Source: Paenibacillus sp. SZ31
GTDB lineage: Bacteria; Bacillota; Bacilli; Paenibacillales; Paenibacillaceae
DNA length: 64,000 nt
Reading direction: 5' to 3'
NCBI RefSeq assembly: GCF_012912005.1
Contig: NZ_JABBEA010000008.1
Location: forward strand, 62,001 to 126,000
Shown in pieces: positions 16,743 through 24,627 of this stretch; the first letter of the stretch is position 1; each line of letters starts with the position of its first letter. The translations under genes were made by a program, and so were the position numbers. The notes under the pieces are model-generated. The model saw only the letters and a program-made list of their open reading frames with translations. It did no database searches and was not told the origin of the DNA.

Positions 16743-16743
16743 A

Positions 16744-17568
16744 ATGCGATTGAGAAAAAGACTGGCTTCGATCGGGTTAAATCTACTCGCTTGGCTGCTT
16801 AGCCTGGTGGTCCTGATTCCTTTTGTCGTCATTGTACTGAATTCATTCAAGTCGGACGCCGAAGCCAAGGTGCTGAAACTGACGCTACCCGAGAAGTTTA
16901 TCTTTGAAAATTACAAAATCGTCTATGAACAAGGACACTTGGGAAGTTCTTTTTTCAACAGTCTGCTGCATTCCGGGGCCTCTTCCCTGCTATTGGTGTT
17001 TGTTGTGGCCTTCTCGGCCTTCACGTTATCCCGCAACCATTCGAGGCTCAGCAAGTTTCTGTACTTCTTCCTGATTCTTGGCATTACGCTGCCACTCAAC
17101 TACATTCCGCTGATGGAAGTCATGAAGTCGATGGGTATGATCAATTCACATCTCGGCATGATTCTACTCTATACGGCCATGGGGATTCCGATCTCGCTGT
17201 TCATTACGTATGCGTTTGTGTCTAACATCCCGAAAGAGCTGGATGAAGCCGCGATCATGGACGGATGTAATGGGATCAAGCTATTCCTGCGAATTATTGT
17301 GCCTTTGTTAACCTCGGTGCTGGTAACGGTATTTGTCCTGAACTTCCTGAGTGTCTGGAATGAATTCACTGCTCCACTCTATATGCTTAACACGGTGGAG
17401 ATGTGGCCGATGACGCTGGCTGTATATAACTTCTTCGGGCAATTCAGTGCCCAGTGGAATCTGGTCAGCGCAGATATTGTGCTCACGTCATTGCCTGTGT
17501 TAATTGTGTTCCTCATTGGGCAAAAGTATATTGTTGGGGGACTAACTTCAGGTGCAGTGAAGGGGTAA
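16744..17568 (+). CDS. Carbohydrate ABC transporter permease 2 (UgpE/MalG-type)
   Basis: A 274-residue membrane protein with about six helices and the EAA loop LDEAAIMDGCNGIKLFLRIIVPLL. It pairs with the preceding permease to form the transmembrane pore of the importer. The C-terminus (QKYIVGGLTSGAVKG) is typical of MalG/UgpE homologues. It is the last gene of the operon. Confidence 0.95.
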   Translation: MRLRKRLASIGLNLLAWLLSLVVLIPFVVIVLNSFKSDAEAKVLKLTLPEKFIFENYKIVYEQGHLGSSFFNSLLHSGASSLLLVFVVAFSAFTLSRNHSRLSKFLYFFLILGITLPLNYIPLMEVMKSMGMINSHLGMILLYTAMGIPISLFITYAFVSNIPKELDEAAIMDGCNGIKLFLRIIVPLLTSVLVTVFVLNFLSVWNEFTAPLYMLNTVEMWPMTLAVYNFFGQFSAQWNLVSADIVLTSLPVLIVFLIGQKYIVGGLTSGAVKG

Positions 17569-17612
17569 ATGCTACGAAATCTATTAGAGGTATAGTTACT
17601 GTTGACCATTCT

Positions 17613-17664
17613 GCCAGATGTATCAAAGATGAGAACTTAATGCATCTGGCTATGCACAAGTTCT
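17613..17664 (+). repeat. Overlapping inverted repeats after the ABC operon
   Basis: GCCAGATG (17613-17620) pairs with CATCTGGC (17643-17650), and AGAACTT (17632-17638) pairs with AAGTTCT (17658-17664). The two hairpins share sequence and exclude one another. No T run follows, so this may be a weak terminator or a regulatory site before the next promoter. Confidence 0.4.
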
Positions 17665-17666
17665 AG

Positions 17667-17703
17667 TTGACAATAGAACGTTTTGTAACTAATATGGTTA
17701 CAA
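17667..17703 (+). promoter_or_regulatory. Promoter and operator of the Rrf2 gene
   Basis: TTGACA (17667-17672), a 17-base spacer and TAATAT (17690-17695) form a near-consensus sigma-A promoter. A perfect inverted repeat TTGTAAC-N7-GTTACAA (17683-17703) covers the -10 box and is a likely autoregulatory operator. Confidence 0.75.
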
Positions 17704-17718
17704 CGGTGGTGATCATCC

Positions 17719-18144
17719 ATGAGACAAATCAGCAGTCGCTTTTCCATTGCGGTTCATACCCTGTCCCTGATCGCTGTTATGCCCAATGAATGCACCGGAG
17801 ATGTTATCGCTCAGAGTGTGAATACGAATCCCGTGATTATTCGGCGGATTATGTCCAAGCTGAAACAGGCGGGTCTGATCGACGTCAGACCTGGTGTGGG
17901 CGGTGCTTCCTTGTTGAAAGATCCGGCGGACATTACCCTTCTCGATGTATATCGAGCGCTTGAGGTCGTGGAGGATGGGGAATTGTTTAACTTTCACAAA
18001 CATCCGAACCCAAAATGTCCGGTGGGCAATATGATCGAACACACCTTACGTGCCGAACTCATTGAGGCTCAGACAGCCATGGAACAGCGCTTGAATCGTG
18101 TAACCATACAGCAGATGATGGATCAGATTCATGTCTCTGAATAA
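17719..18144 (+). CDS. Rrf2 family transcriptional regulator (YwnA-like)
   Basis: A 141-residue protein with an N-terminal winged helix (RFSIAVHTLSLIA, NPVIIRRIMSKLKQAGLIDVRPGVGGASL) typical of Rrf2. Only Cys residues in NECTG and NPKCPVG are present, not the three-Cys cluster of NsrR/IscR, so thiol-based sensing is more likely than an iron-sulfur cluster. The next gene encodes an NmrA-like reductase, the same arrangement as ywnA-ywnB of Bacillus subtilis. Matching TTGTAA half-sites precede both genes. Confidence 0.9.
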   Translation: MRQISSRFSIAVHTLSLIAVMPNECTGDVIAQSVNTNPVIIRRIMSKLKQAGLIDVRPGVGGASLLKDPADITLLDVYRALEVVEDGELFNFHKHPNPKCPVGNMIEHTLRAELIEAQTAMEQRLNRVTIQQMMDQIHVSE

Positions 18145-18169
18145 AAAAAGCTCATAGTGAGCTTTTTTT
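18144..18169 (+). terminator. Terminator after the Rrf2 gene
   Basis: AAAAAAGCTCA-TAG-TGAGCTTTTTT forms a compact hairpin with a T run, starting at the stop codon. Confidence 0.8.
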
Positions 18170-18178
18170 AACCCTTTC

Positions 18179-18216
18179 GTTGTAATCACACCTGTTATAA
18201 CATTTTTGATTACAAC
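18179..18216. promoter_or_regulatory. Nested palindromic operator before the NmrA-like gene
   Basis: GTTGTAATCA (18179-18188) and TGATTACAAC (18207-18216) are perfect 10-base arms. A second palindrome, GTTATAAC (18194-18201), shares exactly the same centre. The outer half-site matches the operator over the Rrf2 promoter. Confidence 0.65.
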
Positions 18217-18255
18217 CATATGCAAACAAAACACATACCCTAGGAGGAAAAGAAG

Positions 18256-19113
18256 ATGAAAATTTTGGTTACTGGCGCAACAGGTCAATTGGGTTCACTG
18301 GTCGTAGAGGCATTGTTAAAAACGGATGCTGCCAAGGATTTGGCAGTCAGTGTACGTAATCCGGAGAAAGCGGAAGCACTCCGCGCTCAAGGCGTTGAGG
18401 TGCGTCACGGTGATTTCGATCAACCGGAGACGCTGGAGAAAGCTTTTGCCGGTGTAGACCGTCTGTTGCTCATCTCCACCGATGGTGACAATGAAACGCG
18501 TATTCGCCAACATCAGACTGCCGTGGATGCTGCCAAGAAAGCAGGCGTGGGCTTCATCGCTTATACAAGCGTTGTGAAGGCAGAGAAAAACACCCTTTCC
18601 CTGGCTGAAGTACATCGCGCTACAGAACAGGCTATTCGTGAGTCTGGTATTCCTTATTCCCTCTTACGCAATAACTGGTACCTGGAAAATGAAGCAGGAA
18701 GCGTGCAAGCAGCTACGCAAGGCGCACCTTGGGTTCATGCCACCAACGACAGCCAAGTAGGCTGGGCTACACGCAGTGATTATGCCCATGCTGCTGCAGC
18801 TGTGCTTACAGGTGAAGGACATGAGAATACCGTGTATGAATTGTCTGGCAAACTGCGCAAGCAAGCTGAACTGGCAGCCATTGTTGGTGAAGTGCTTGGA
18901 CAGGAAATCAACGTGCAAAACGTGGACGATGCCGCTTACGCTGACATCATGAAAGGTGCAGGTCTACCGGACTTTGTCGTATCAATGCTCGTTGATATGC
19001 AAAGTGCCATCCGTGAAGGCGCACTGGCTGTAGAAAGTAATACATTGGAAACATTGCTTGGCCGTCCGGCTCAGCCACTAAGCGAAGGTATCAAAGCAAT
19101 TGTAGGCAAGTAA
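18256..19113 (+). CDS. NmrA-like NAD(P)-dependent reductase (quinone oxidoreductase QorB/YtfG type)
   Basis: A 285-residue atypical short-chain reductase. It starts MKILVTGATGQLGSLV (the GxxGxxG dinucleotide motif) and continues with VSVRNPEKAEALRAQGVEVRHGDFD and IAYTSVVKAEKN. Related enzymes such as QorB reduce quinones with NADPH. AGGAGG precedes the ATG. The palindromic operator at 18179-18216 and the upstream Rrf2 gene suggest induction by electrophiles, quinones or oxidants. A terminator follows. Confidence 0.9.
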   Translation: MKILVTGATGQLGSLVVEALLKTDAAKDLAVSVRNPEKAEALRAQGVEVRHGDFDQPETLEKAFAGVDRLLLISTDGDNETRIRQHQTAVDAAKKAGVGFIAYTSVVKAEKNTLSLAEVHRATEQAIRESGIPYSLLRNNWYLENEAGSVQAATQGAPWVHATNDSQVGWATRSDYAHAAAAVLTGEGHENTVYELSGKLRKQAELAAIVGEVLGQEINVQNVDDAAYADIMKGAGLPDFVVSMLVDMQSAIREGALAVESNTLETLLGRPAQPLSEGIKAIVGK

Positions 19114-19126
19114 GTTTTGGATATGA

Positions 19127-19167
19127 GAAAGGGACACACCAACGAATGTTGGATGTGTCCCTTTTTG
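19127..19167 (+). terminator. Terminator after the NmrA-like gene
   Basis: AAAGGGACACA..CCAAC pairs with GTTGG..TGTGTCCCTTT, followed by T residues. Confidence 0.85.
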
Positions 19168-19284
19168 GTATAGCTAACGATTAATACAACGATATACAAC
19201 TTGAACGGATGACTGTACACTCAACCCAGTAATTGCGACTGCAATTCGATGTAGGTATTTGTGATTTCCACAACGGTTCATCGC

Positions 19285-19824
19285 TCATGACTCAAGAATA
19301 TAACGTGCGGGAATATGATCGGCCAGCCAGATATTTTCGTTTCCATGATAAAAGAGGATTCCATCTATGGCCGCTTGAGCAGCATTGATTTTCAGAATGA
19401 CAGGCTGATCATCACGTCTTCGTCCCACCTGAGTGGCCGTATCGATATCTGCGGACAGATGTACATATTGCCTTTGCCGCGGCTGTAAGCCATGTTCCAT
19501 AATAGAATTTACTGCGCGTGCCGGGGTACCATGGTAAAGGGTTTCCGGTGGCTCAGCAGGTGACTTGGATATCTTGTGCGGAGTCGAATGTCCATACAAG
19601 GCCCGGATACGGCCTGAAGAGATCTCATGTCTCTTTTTCTCCGAGGCTTGAATCATCTGCTCCAGATCGTCTTCCGTCACTTCCTTCCACTGCGGACTTT
19701 CATGCAAAGCCACCAGCAATTGCGAGATTCCCACCCAGCCCTCTTCGTCCAGCTCCAGCTCATACTCCCACGGGGCATGTCGCAGAGCGTATGAGAGTTC
19801 CTTGCTTAATTTCATCAGATCCAA
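19285..19824 (-). CDS. kptA: RNA 2'-phosphotransferase KptA/Tpt1
   Basis: A protein of about 179 residues with the Tpt1 layout: an N-terminal winged-helix part (LSKELSYALRHAPWEYEL, EGWVGISQLL) and a C-terminal ADP-ribosyltransferase-like part (TLYHGTPARAV, YVHLSADIDTATQVGRRR). Tpt1 enzymes move an RNA 2'-phosphate to NAD, giving ADP-ribose 1'',2''-cyclic phosphate. In bacteria without tRNA splicing the substrate is unknown. GGGGAG lies 8 bases before a TTG at 19824; GTG at 19833 is an alternative. It follows the Imm48-like gene by 35 bases. Confidence 0.93.
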   Translation of the reverse strand: MDLMKLSKELSYALRHAPWEYELELDEEGWVGISQLLVALHESPQWKEVTEDDLEQMIQASEKKRHEISSGRIRALYGHSTPHKISKSPAEPPETLYHGTPARAVNSIMEHGLQPRQRQYVHLSADIDTATQVGRRRDDQPVILKINAAQAAIDGILFYHGNENIWLADHIPARYILES

Positions 19825-19859
19825 TGCGATCACTCCCCAAATCTAATAAAACTCGTCTA

Positions 19860-20297
19860 TTACTGCGATTGAACCGCTGTTAAAATCTCCTGAATGTTAC
19901 GAGCCAGCCCTTCATCGTCTTCCTGATTGAATTGATGGTGCCCATCGATCCCGCGATGAATAATCGTGTTCATTACGGGATGAACTTCACGGTCGGAAGC
20001 TACCCGTATCAGGTCATCTGCAAAATCGACGGCCTGTCGCTCGCTGTAGTTGAACGGCTTAATCAGCATCCGAATACTCAAGGCATGAGCCTGTGGCTCC
20101 GCCAGCTGATCCCGATGCGTAATGCCATATATCGCACCAAAACCAAACGCAGCCATCACCTGACGCTCCAGTTCTGTCGTCTGTTCCAAAGGCGTACCAA
20201 TCAGCTCACACATTTTGTCCACCATCTGCTCCAGCTCATTTGCCGCCGCAGCCAGGATTACGTCATTAATATCGTCAGCGTTGATAAATTCAGTCAT
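19860..20297 (-). CDS. Probable Imm48 family immunity protein
   Basis: A 145-residue acidic helical protein without membrane segments. The stretch ELERQVMAAFGFGAIYGITH followed by SERQAVDFADDLI and EVHPVMNTIIHRGIDGHHQF looks like the Imm48 family of polymorphic-toxin immunity proteins, recalled from memory and not searched. No toxin gene is adjacent, as is common for orphan immunity genes. GGAG lies 9 bases before the ATG at 20297. It may be cotranscribed with kptA downstream. Confidence 0.55.
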   Translation of the reverse strand: MTEFINADDINDVILAAAANELEQMVDKMCELIGTPLEQTTELERQVMAAFGFGAIYGITHRDQLAEPQAHALSIRMLIKPFNYSERQAVDFADDLIRVASDREVHPVMNTIIHRGIDGHHQFNQEDDEGLARNIQEILTAVQSQ

Positions 20298-20585
20298 ATT
20301 GGTTTTCTCCATTTCTGAGCCGTATTTGATCCATTCTCTCAGACTCTATGAGAACATTGTATCGGAGATAGGGTGTTCCTTTCAAACTTCTCTGCGGATA
20401 GACAAGTGATGATTCAGCTTACTATGCAGATTGAACTAAAGAATATTTAACCTTGCCACTTCGATGACAGAACAACCTGCTGATCGCTGTTATGATAAAA
20501 GCGAACGCTCCGCTTCTTCAGGTTATTTCTGCCCTCTACGTTCTCCTGTACATGTTTAGTTCATTCACAGAGTACATGAAAATCT
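20298..20585. other. Intergenic stretch with no gene seen
   Basis: About 290 bases between the Imm48-like and nucleotidyltransferase genes. A short stem AAGCG/CGCTT near 20497-20517, followed by T residues on the minus strand, may be a weak terminator. No promoter of good quality was identified. Confidence 0.4.
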
Positions 20586-21488
20586 CTATTTATGCGTAGA
20601 GCAGTTTGGTAAATGCTCATATGCGTCATTGTTAATCCCCGCGTGGTTCATCGTTTGGCGCAGCTCCGAAACAAACTCCATAAAATAGACTTCAGGACTG
20701 CGGCTTCCGGCATAATACTGCAGGTCATAATCGTAATTAAACCTCGAATACACATTATGCAGATCGTCAACCAACACCTTTTTCATAGCCTCTCTCGTAA
20801 TAGCCGGGTCCATATTGCACTCATTGACCAGGGTCTGTAATGTCTCTTGTAGAGCCTGCTGATCGTAGGATGGGTTAGACAACAGATGCTGCAAATCATA
20901 CAGATCTTTGAAGCGGGGCCTCACTATCGTCTGATGCAGTTTCCATGCAATTTGAATGGAGAGTGGTACGGTGTGAGGAACGACAAAAGCTTCACCAACT
21001 AGGGGTTGGTACGATAGAGCAACAGACTTCTCGTCCAAGTCGAGGTTAAAGGATATATCCAGATGCAGTTCATCCTCATCTTTATACTCATTTTCGACCC
21101 TTGGTTCACTATCAATATAAAAGGCAAGCTCCGTGTTCACCGTTGGAAAATCATCCGCCATGGCGTAGTCTATTCTTCGCCAGAAGGCATTCTTACTGAA
21201 GCTTCGGAATACGATACCGTCATTCAAATCCATCTCTGTTACCCGGATCATCCAGTCTGTAAAGATTTCATTGGCCTGATCCTCAGTCTCAATTCGACCT
21301 GTATACAGAAAGTCGATGTCGTCCACATAACGAACATTGGGATTCTCCAAATACTGTCTTGTCAGTAAGCTTCCTTTTAATACAAATGGACTATTCACCA
21401 GAGAGGCACGCTTCAATAGAGCTTCCAACACAACAATAAATCTCTCATCCTCATTCAAGGTATGTAATTGTATATTTTTTCCGGACAT
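20586..21488 (-). CDS. AbiEii/AbiGii-like nucleotidyltransferase
   Basis: A 300-residue protein with the DNA polymerase-beta-like nucleotidyltransferase signature: FVLKGSLLTRQY near residue 35, then VDDIDFLY near residue 55 (the catalytic DxD), and a C-terminal helical region QIAWKLHQTIVRPRFKDLYDL matching AbiEii family motif III. AbiEii toxins transfer nucleotides to tRNA acceptor ends and are usually paired with an AbiEi antitoxin. No winged-helix AbiEi gene is present. Instead a 193-residue unrecognised gene ends 36 bases upstream. GGAGGAGG precedes the ATG. Confidence 0.85.
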   Translation of the reverse strand: MSGKNIQLHTLNEDERFIVVLEALLKRASLVNSPFVLKGSLLTRQYLENPNVRYVDDIDFLYTGRIETEDQANEIFTDWMIRVTEMDLNDGIVFRSFSKNAFWRRIDYAMADDFPTVNTELAFYIDSEPRVENEYKDEDELHLDISFNLDLDEKSVALSYQPLVGEAFVVPHTVPLSIQIAWKLHQTIVRPRFKDLYDLQHLLSNPSYDQQALQETLQTLVNECNMDPAITREAMKKVLVDDLHNVYSRFNYDYDLQYYAGSRSPEVYFMEFVSELRQTMNHAGINNDAYEHLPNCSTHK

Positions 21489-21524
21489 CGTTCTCCTCCT
21501 CCATTCATCATACTCAACATCCGA

Positions 21525-22106
21525 TTAGATCCATCCACGATCCAGTTCTTCTCTGCTATCGTAGATGCATAGTTCATATTGCTGTTTTAACAGTTCGATC
21601 TTGTTCATTTGCAAAATGTCATGTATTTCTTTCACTCTACAATAAAAATGTTCTGCACTCTCATATTCCCGGACGGTTACAAATCTCACTTTTCCATCCG
21701 CATTCAGCGAGTTCCGTGAGATATGTCCGCCTGATTGGGCGCATAACTGCTTCAACGTGCCCACATCATCAACATATACTTTACCGTGCCATTCAAAATA
21801 AGGCTTAGACTGCACCAGCATCGGCTGATCAAAATACGTCTCTTCCTTTGCCGGAATTTCCACCTTCGTCCGAACAACTGTGAATCCGCTATCCCGAAAC
21901 TTCGCGGTAACCTCTTCAATAATATTCTTCACTTCTTCATAATCTGCGCTATGTACAATGCCAGTGATCATCGGTTGATTAATATATTCACCTTGGTCCA
22001 AGACGATCAATACGGGTTTCACGCTCTCTTCATTACAGATGTTGATAAAGGTTTCTTTCTTCTCATGTTTCAGATCACTCATGGTTACATGATATTCAAA
22101 TTCCAT
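21525..22106 (-). CDS. Hypothetical protein, upstream partner of the nucleotidyltransferase
   Basis: A 193-residue soluble protein with no signal peptide or membrane helix. The first 115 residues alternate strands and helices with patterns like FEYHVTM, KPVLIVLD, MITGIVHSADYEEVKNIIEEVTAKF and FTVVRTKVEIP, possibly one or two ferredoxin-like folds. The C-terminal half has HISRNSLNADGKVRFVTVREY. I do not recognise a family. It precedes the AbiEii-like gene by 36 bases on the same strand, in the place where AbiE systems carry their antitoxin. Confidence 0.8.
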   Translation of the reverse strand: MEFEYHVTMSDLKHEKKETFINICNEESVKPVLIVLDQGEYINQPMITGIVHSADYEEVKNIIEEVTAKFRDSGFTVVRTKVEIPAKEETYFDQPMLVQSKPYFEWHGKVYVDDVGTLKQLCAQSGGHISRNSLNADGKVRFVTVREYESAEHFYCRVKEIHDILQMNKIELLKQQYELCIYDSREELDRGWI

Positions 22107-22150
22107 CGGGCCACTTCCTTCTACTAATCTTATGATATGAAATAATCATA

Positions 22151-22195
22151 ATAAAAAAACCAAATCTCCTCTTTTAAAAGTCGAATTGGTTTTCA
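22151..22195 (-). terminator. Terminator downstream of the Ser/Thr kinase gene
   Basis: On the minus strand AAAACCAA pairs with TTGGTTTT over a loop of about 24 bases, followed by a T run. The long loop makes it a modest candidate. Confidence 0.5.
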
Positions 22196-22258
22196 TTTGT
22201 TGTACGAATACACTTATCTTGCATACCATTTTATAAAAGAGATAAGAAATTTTATGAA

Positions 22259-23248
22259 TTACGCCGTCTCATGCTGCTTTTTCGGCTCCACTTCATAGAC
22301 CTGTGTATGTTCATTCTCGACCAAAGACCATTCCACCGTACCTGGTTTGCGCACTTTCCACACCCAGGCTTGAACTCGGAGCGAGCTTCTGACCCAAGCC
22401 AGAGAAGCACAGCGTTTCTCAGAACGCACCGACAGCCCCCAATGAATAACACGAGCCAGCCAAGGATTCACATACTCATTATGTGAACGAACAGATGGCA
22501 GTTCATCCTGGAACAACCGCTGCTTCACGTCCATAGGTGGCTGCCCACATGTCCAATAATGGAGCAAAGCCGCCAGGCTATAGATGTCCGACATAGGTCC
22601 CTGACTGGATTTTTCTGAATAGAACTCCAGCGGGGAATAACCTGCGGATGTAAATATCGCCTGTTTCTCTCCAGATTGCATAGGCCAACGGGTAGCTGAG
22701 CCGAAGTCCAGAAGTTTGGGTGTACCGTCCTCCATCACCATAATGTTGGAAGGTTTCACATCCCGGTGAAGAATGCCTTGCTTATGTATATAATCCAATG
22801 TGTCCACCAGTGGAAGCAGCGTCTCCGTTATGAATGCAGCATCGAGCGCATGATTGTGTTCATTCAGATACTCGGTCAACGTAATCCCTGTGCAGTATTC
22901 CATAACCAGATACCCCGTATCATTCGCTTCAAAATGATCCAAATACGAAACAATATGAGGGTGATCCAGTGTCGATAACAGTTCACCTTCGAGCAGAAAT
23001 GCAGTCAGCAACTCCTGATATTGCCCGCCATATCCCCGCGATGAACAGAAGACTCCCCGCTTGTCTGCCTGACGTTCAGCCAGTCGCAGTGGGAAAAATT
23101 CCTTAATGGCTACCTTGGCACCTGTATTACGATCCCGCCCTGCATATACAATAGCCAACTCACTGCTGGCCAATACCTGTCTCACCTGATATGTATCATT
23201 TATAATCACATTGCGTTGCAATGCCATTTTGCAATTGTCTTTTCTCAT
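22259..23248 (-). CDS. Ser/Thr protein kinase (Hanks type, no transmembrane sensor)
   Basis: A 329-residue cytosolic kinase. Visible motifs are VAIKEFFP (catalytic Lys), ILHRDVKPSNIMV (HRD loop), LLDFGSA (DFG), a GYSPLEFYSE activation segment and DIYSLAALLHYW. There is no membrane helix or PASTA region, unlike PrkC. After the kinase core only about 60 residues remain (rich in Trp and Arg). AGAGG lies 6 bases before the ATG at 23248. It has no phosphatase neighbour. Substrates are unknown. Confidence 0.92.
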   Translation of the reverse strand: MRKDNCKMALQRNVIINDTYQVRQVLASSELAIVYAGRDRNTGAKVAIKEFFPLRLAERQADKRGVFCSSRGYGGQYQELLTAFLLEGELLSTLDHPHIVSYLDHFEANDTGYLVMEYCTGITLTEYLNEHNHALDAAFITETLLPLVDTLDYIHKQGILHRDVKPSNIMVMEDGTPKLLDFGSATRWPMQSGEKQAIFTSAGYSPLEFYSEKSSQGPMSDIYSLAALLHYWTCGQPPMDVKQRLFQDELPSVRSHNEYVNPWLARVIHWGLSVRSEKRCASLAWVRSSLRVQAWVWKVRKPGTVEWSLVENEHTQVYEVEPKKQHETA

Positions 23249-23548
23249 AACAGACCTCTTTTCAACCTTGTCGATCGGAAGACTTTCCGCGTAAATGCAT
23301 CATTTGGTCCAGCCAGTAAGCAATTCATCGCCAACCATCTATATAAACCAAATGATGCAATTTGAAACACCCCTACGCGAAATATTTAAATATTAATGAT
23401 ATCAAGCTTTCTACGATCTACTACTAATCCCTATTCACACTATTATATAGAAGAAACGGGTTCTCTTGTATAGAGTATCGACAGATGGGATGAATTACTT
23501 TATTAAACTGGAAAAATACATTTCTCCGTTCAGCTCTTGCAGCTTTTT
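23249..23548. repeat. Intergenic region with a 13-base inverted repeat
   Basis: TGCATCATTTGGT (23296-23308) and ACCAAATGATGCA (23347-23359) are perfect inverted arms with a 38-base spacer. A second outer match, CGCGTA before and TACGCG after, extends the symmetry. No gene or transposase is visible. It could be a large RNA hairpin, a regulator site or a remnant of a miniature element. Confidence 0.5.
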
Positions 23549-24418
23549 TTAATAATTCTTTTGTAAAAACTGCCCTATTTCCTCGTTCATTTGAACCAAT
23601 ACGTCCTGTGAAGGAAAATGTCCTGTATCATACTTGATGGCTTGAACATTCGGAATAATCTTTTGAGCCCGTTCAATACACTTATCCGCAGGGAAAAAGA
23701 CATCCTTCTCCCCCACCAATAACAAGGTTGGTGACGTATAGTTCACCAGTTCTTCCCGCTCCGTGAGCTTGGGCAGATCCTGATCTATGCTGACGTATTT
23801 GAAAAGTTTGCCGATAATGTTTTTGTCCATTTCTTTCATGCAGTTGCACGACATGGTGTCCGTAATTTTTTGCAAAGAAGATGGTGAAGACGTCATGCGG
23901 TACTTGACGAGCGGCAGCGTGATATCCTGAGCTGTTTTGATTTTGGAATTGACCGCGAGACCGGCAGGAGCAACCAATACGGAGCACGAAATGCGTTCCG
24001 GAATATAAGTGGCCAATCTGAGTATAATGCCTCCTCCAAACGATGGACCGATAAACGCACTCTTTTCGATATCATAGTGATCCAACAGATCCGACACCCA
24101 TAATGCCAAACTATCAAACCGTGTCGAGATGCTGGCTTCCTCACTATAGCCGGGATGACCAATCGTATCAGGAGCAATAATCCGGTATTCTTTAAATAAG
24201 GAAGAGAACCATGACAACGTCATCGGGTTCACACAATTACCGCCCTGAAGAATAAATAACGGCTTGCCATCTTGAGGACCTGTCAATAAAACATGCGTCT
24301 TCCCAAAACGTGTCTCCACATACTCCCGTGTAAATCCCTCACCCAACTCATTCAAATAAATCTCATACTCTTCAAGAATGCTACTCTTGCCTTCTTCACT
24401 TCTGTAAATGGAACTCAT
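23549..24418 (-). CDS. Alpha/beta hydrolase
   Basis: A protein of about 289 residues with the alpha/beta-hydrolase fold. The oxyanion region is LFILQGGNCVNP, the nucleophile elbow is FIGPSFGGGIIL (Ser in GPSFGG), the acid is near LLVGEKDVFFPA, and the catalytic His is in KYDTGHFPSQD. There is no signal peptide. The substrate cannot be told from sequence. AGGAGG lies 5 bases before the ATG at 24418; the frame extends 15 bases further up. Confidence 0.9.
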   Translation of the reverse strand: MSSIYRSEEGKSSILEEYEIYLNELGEGFTREYVETRFGKTHVLLTGPQDGKPLFILQGGNCVNPMTLSWFSSLFKEYRIIAPDTIGHPGYSEEASISTRFDSLALWVSDLLDHYDIEKSAFIGPSFGGGIILRLATYIPERISCSVLVAPAGLAVNSKIKTAQDITLPLVKYRMTSSPSSLQKITDTMSCNCMKEMDKNIIGKLFKYVSIDQDLPKLTEREELVNYTSPTLLLVGEKDVFFPADKCIERAQKIIPNVQAIKYDTGHFPSQDVLVQMNEEIGQFLQKNY

Positions 24419-24627
24419 GTCTGCCTCCTGCAAAATATACTCAAATAACCCATTCTAGTGAATGGACTTGCTAATCAAGGACCAAAAAGATAAAGAGGGC
24501 CTGCAGATGACAGGCTCCTCCATATGTTTAACTAATCATATTCAGATGATTATAGAGCGGAAACTGGAAATTGTAAATATCGATTCTAATAGACAAGAAA
24601 TAAAGGAGGCATCTAAAAGAAAAATAC

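Noticed and set aside
20586..21488. Calling the nucleotidyltransferase a proven toxin
   Set aside because: Only the fold motifs are visible. No AbiEi antitoxin is present and some family members are not toxic.
23549..24418. Haloalkane dehalogenase or proline iminopeptidase naming of the alpha/beta hydrolase
   Set aside because: Only general fold motifs are visible; there is no substrate-specific signature.
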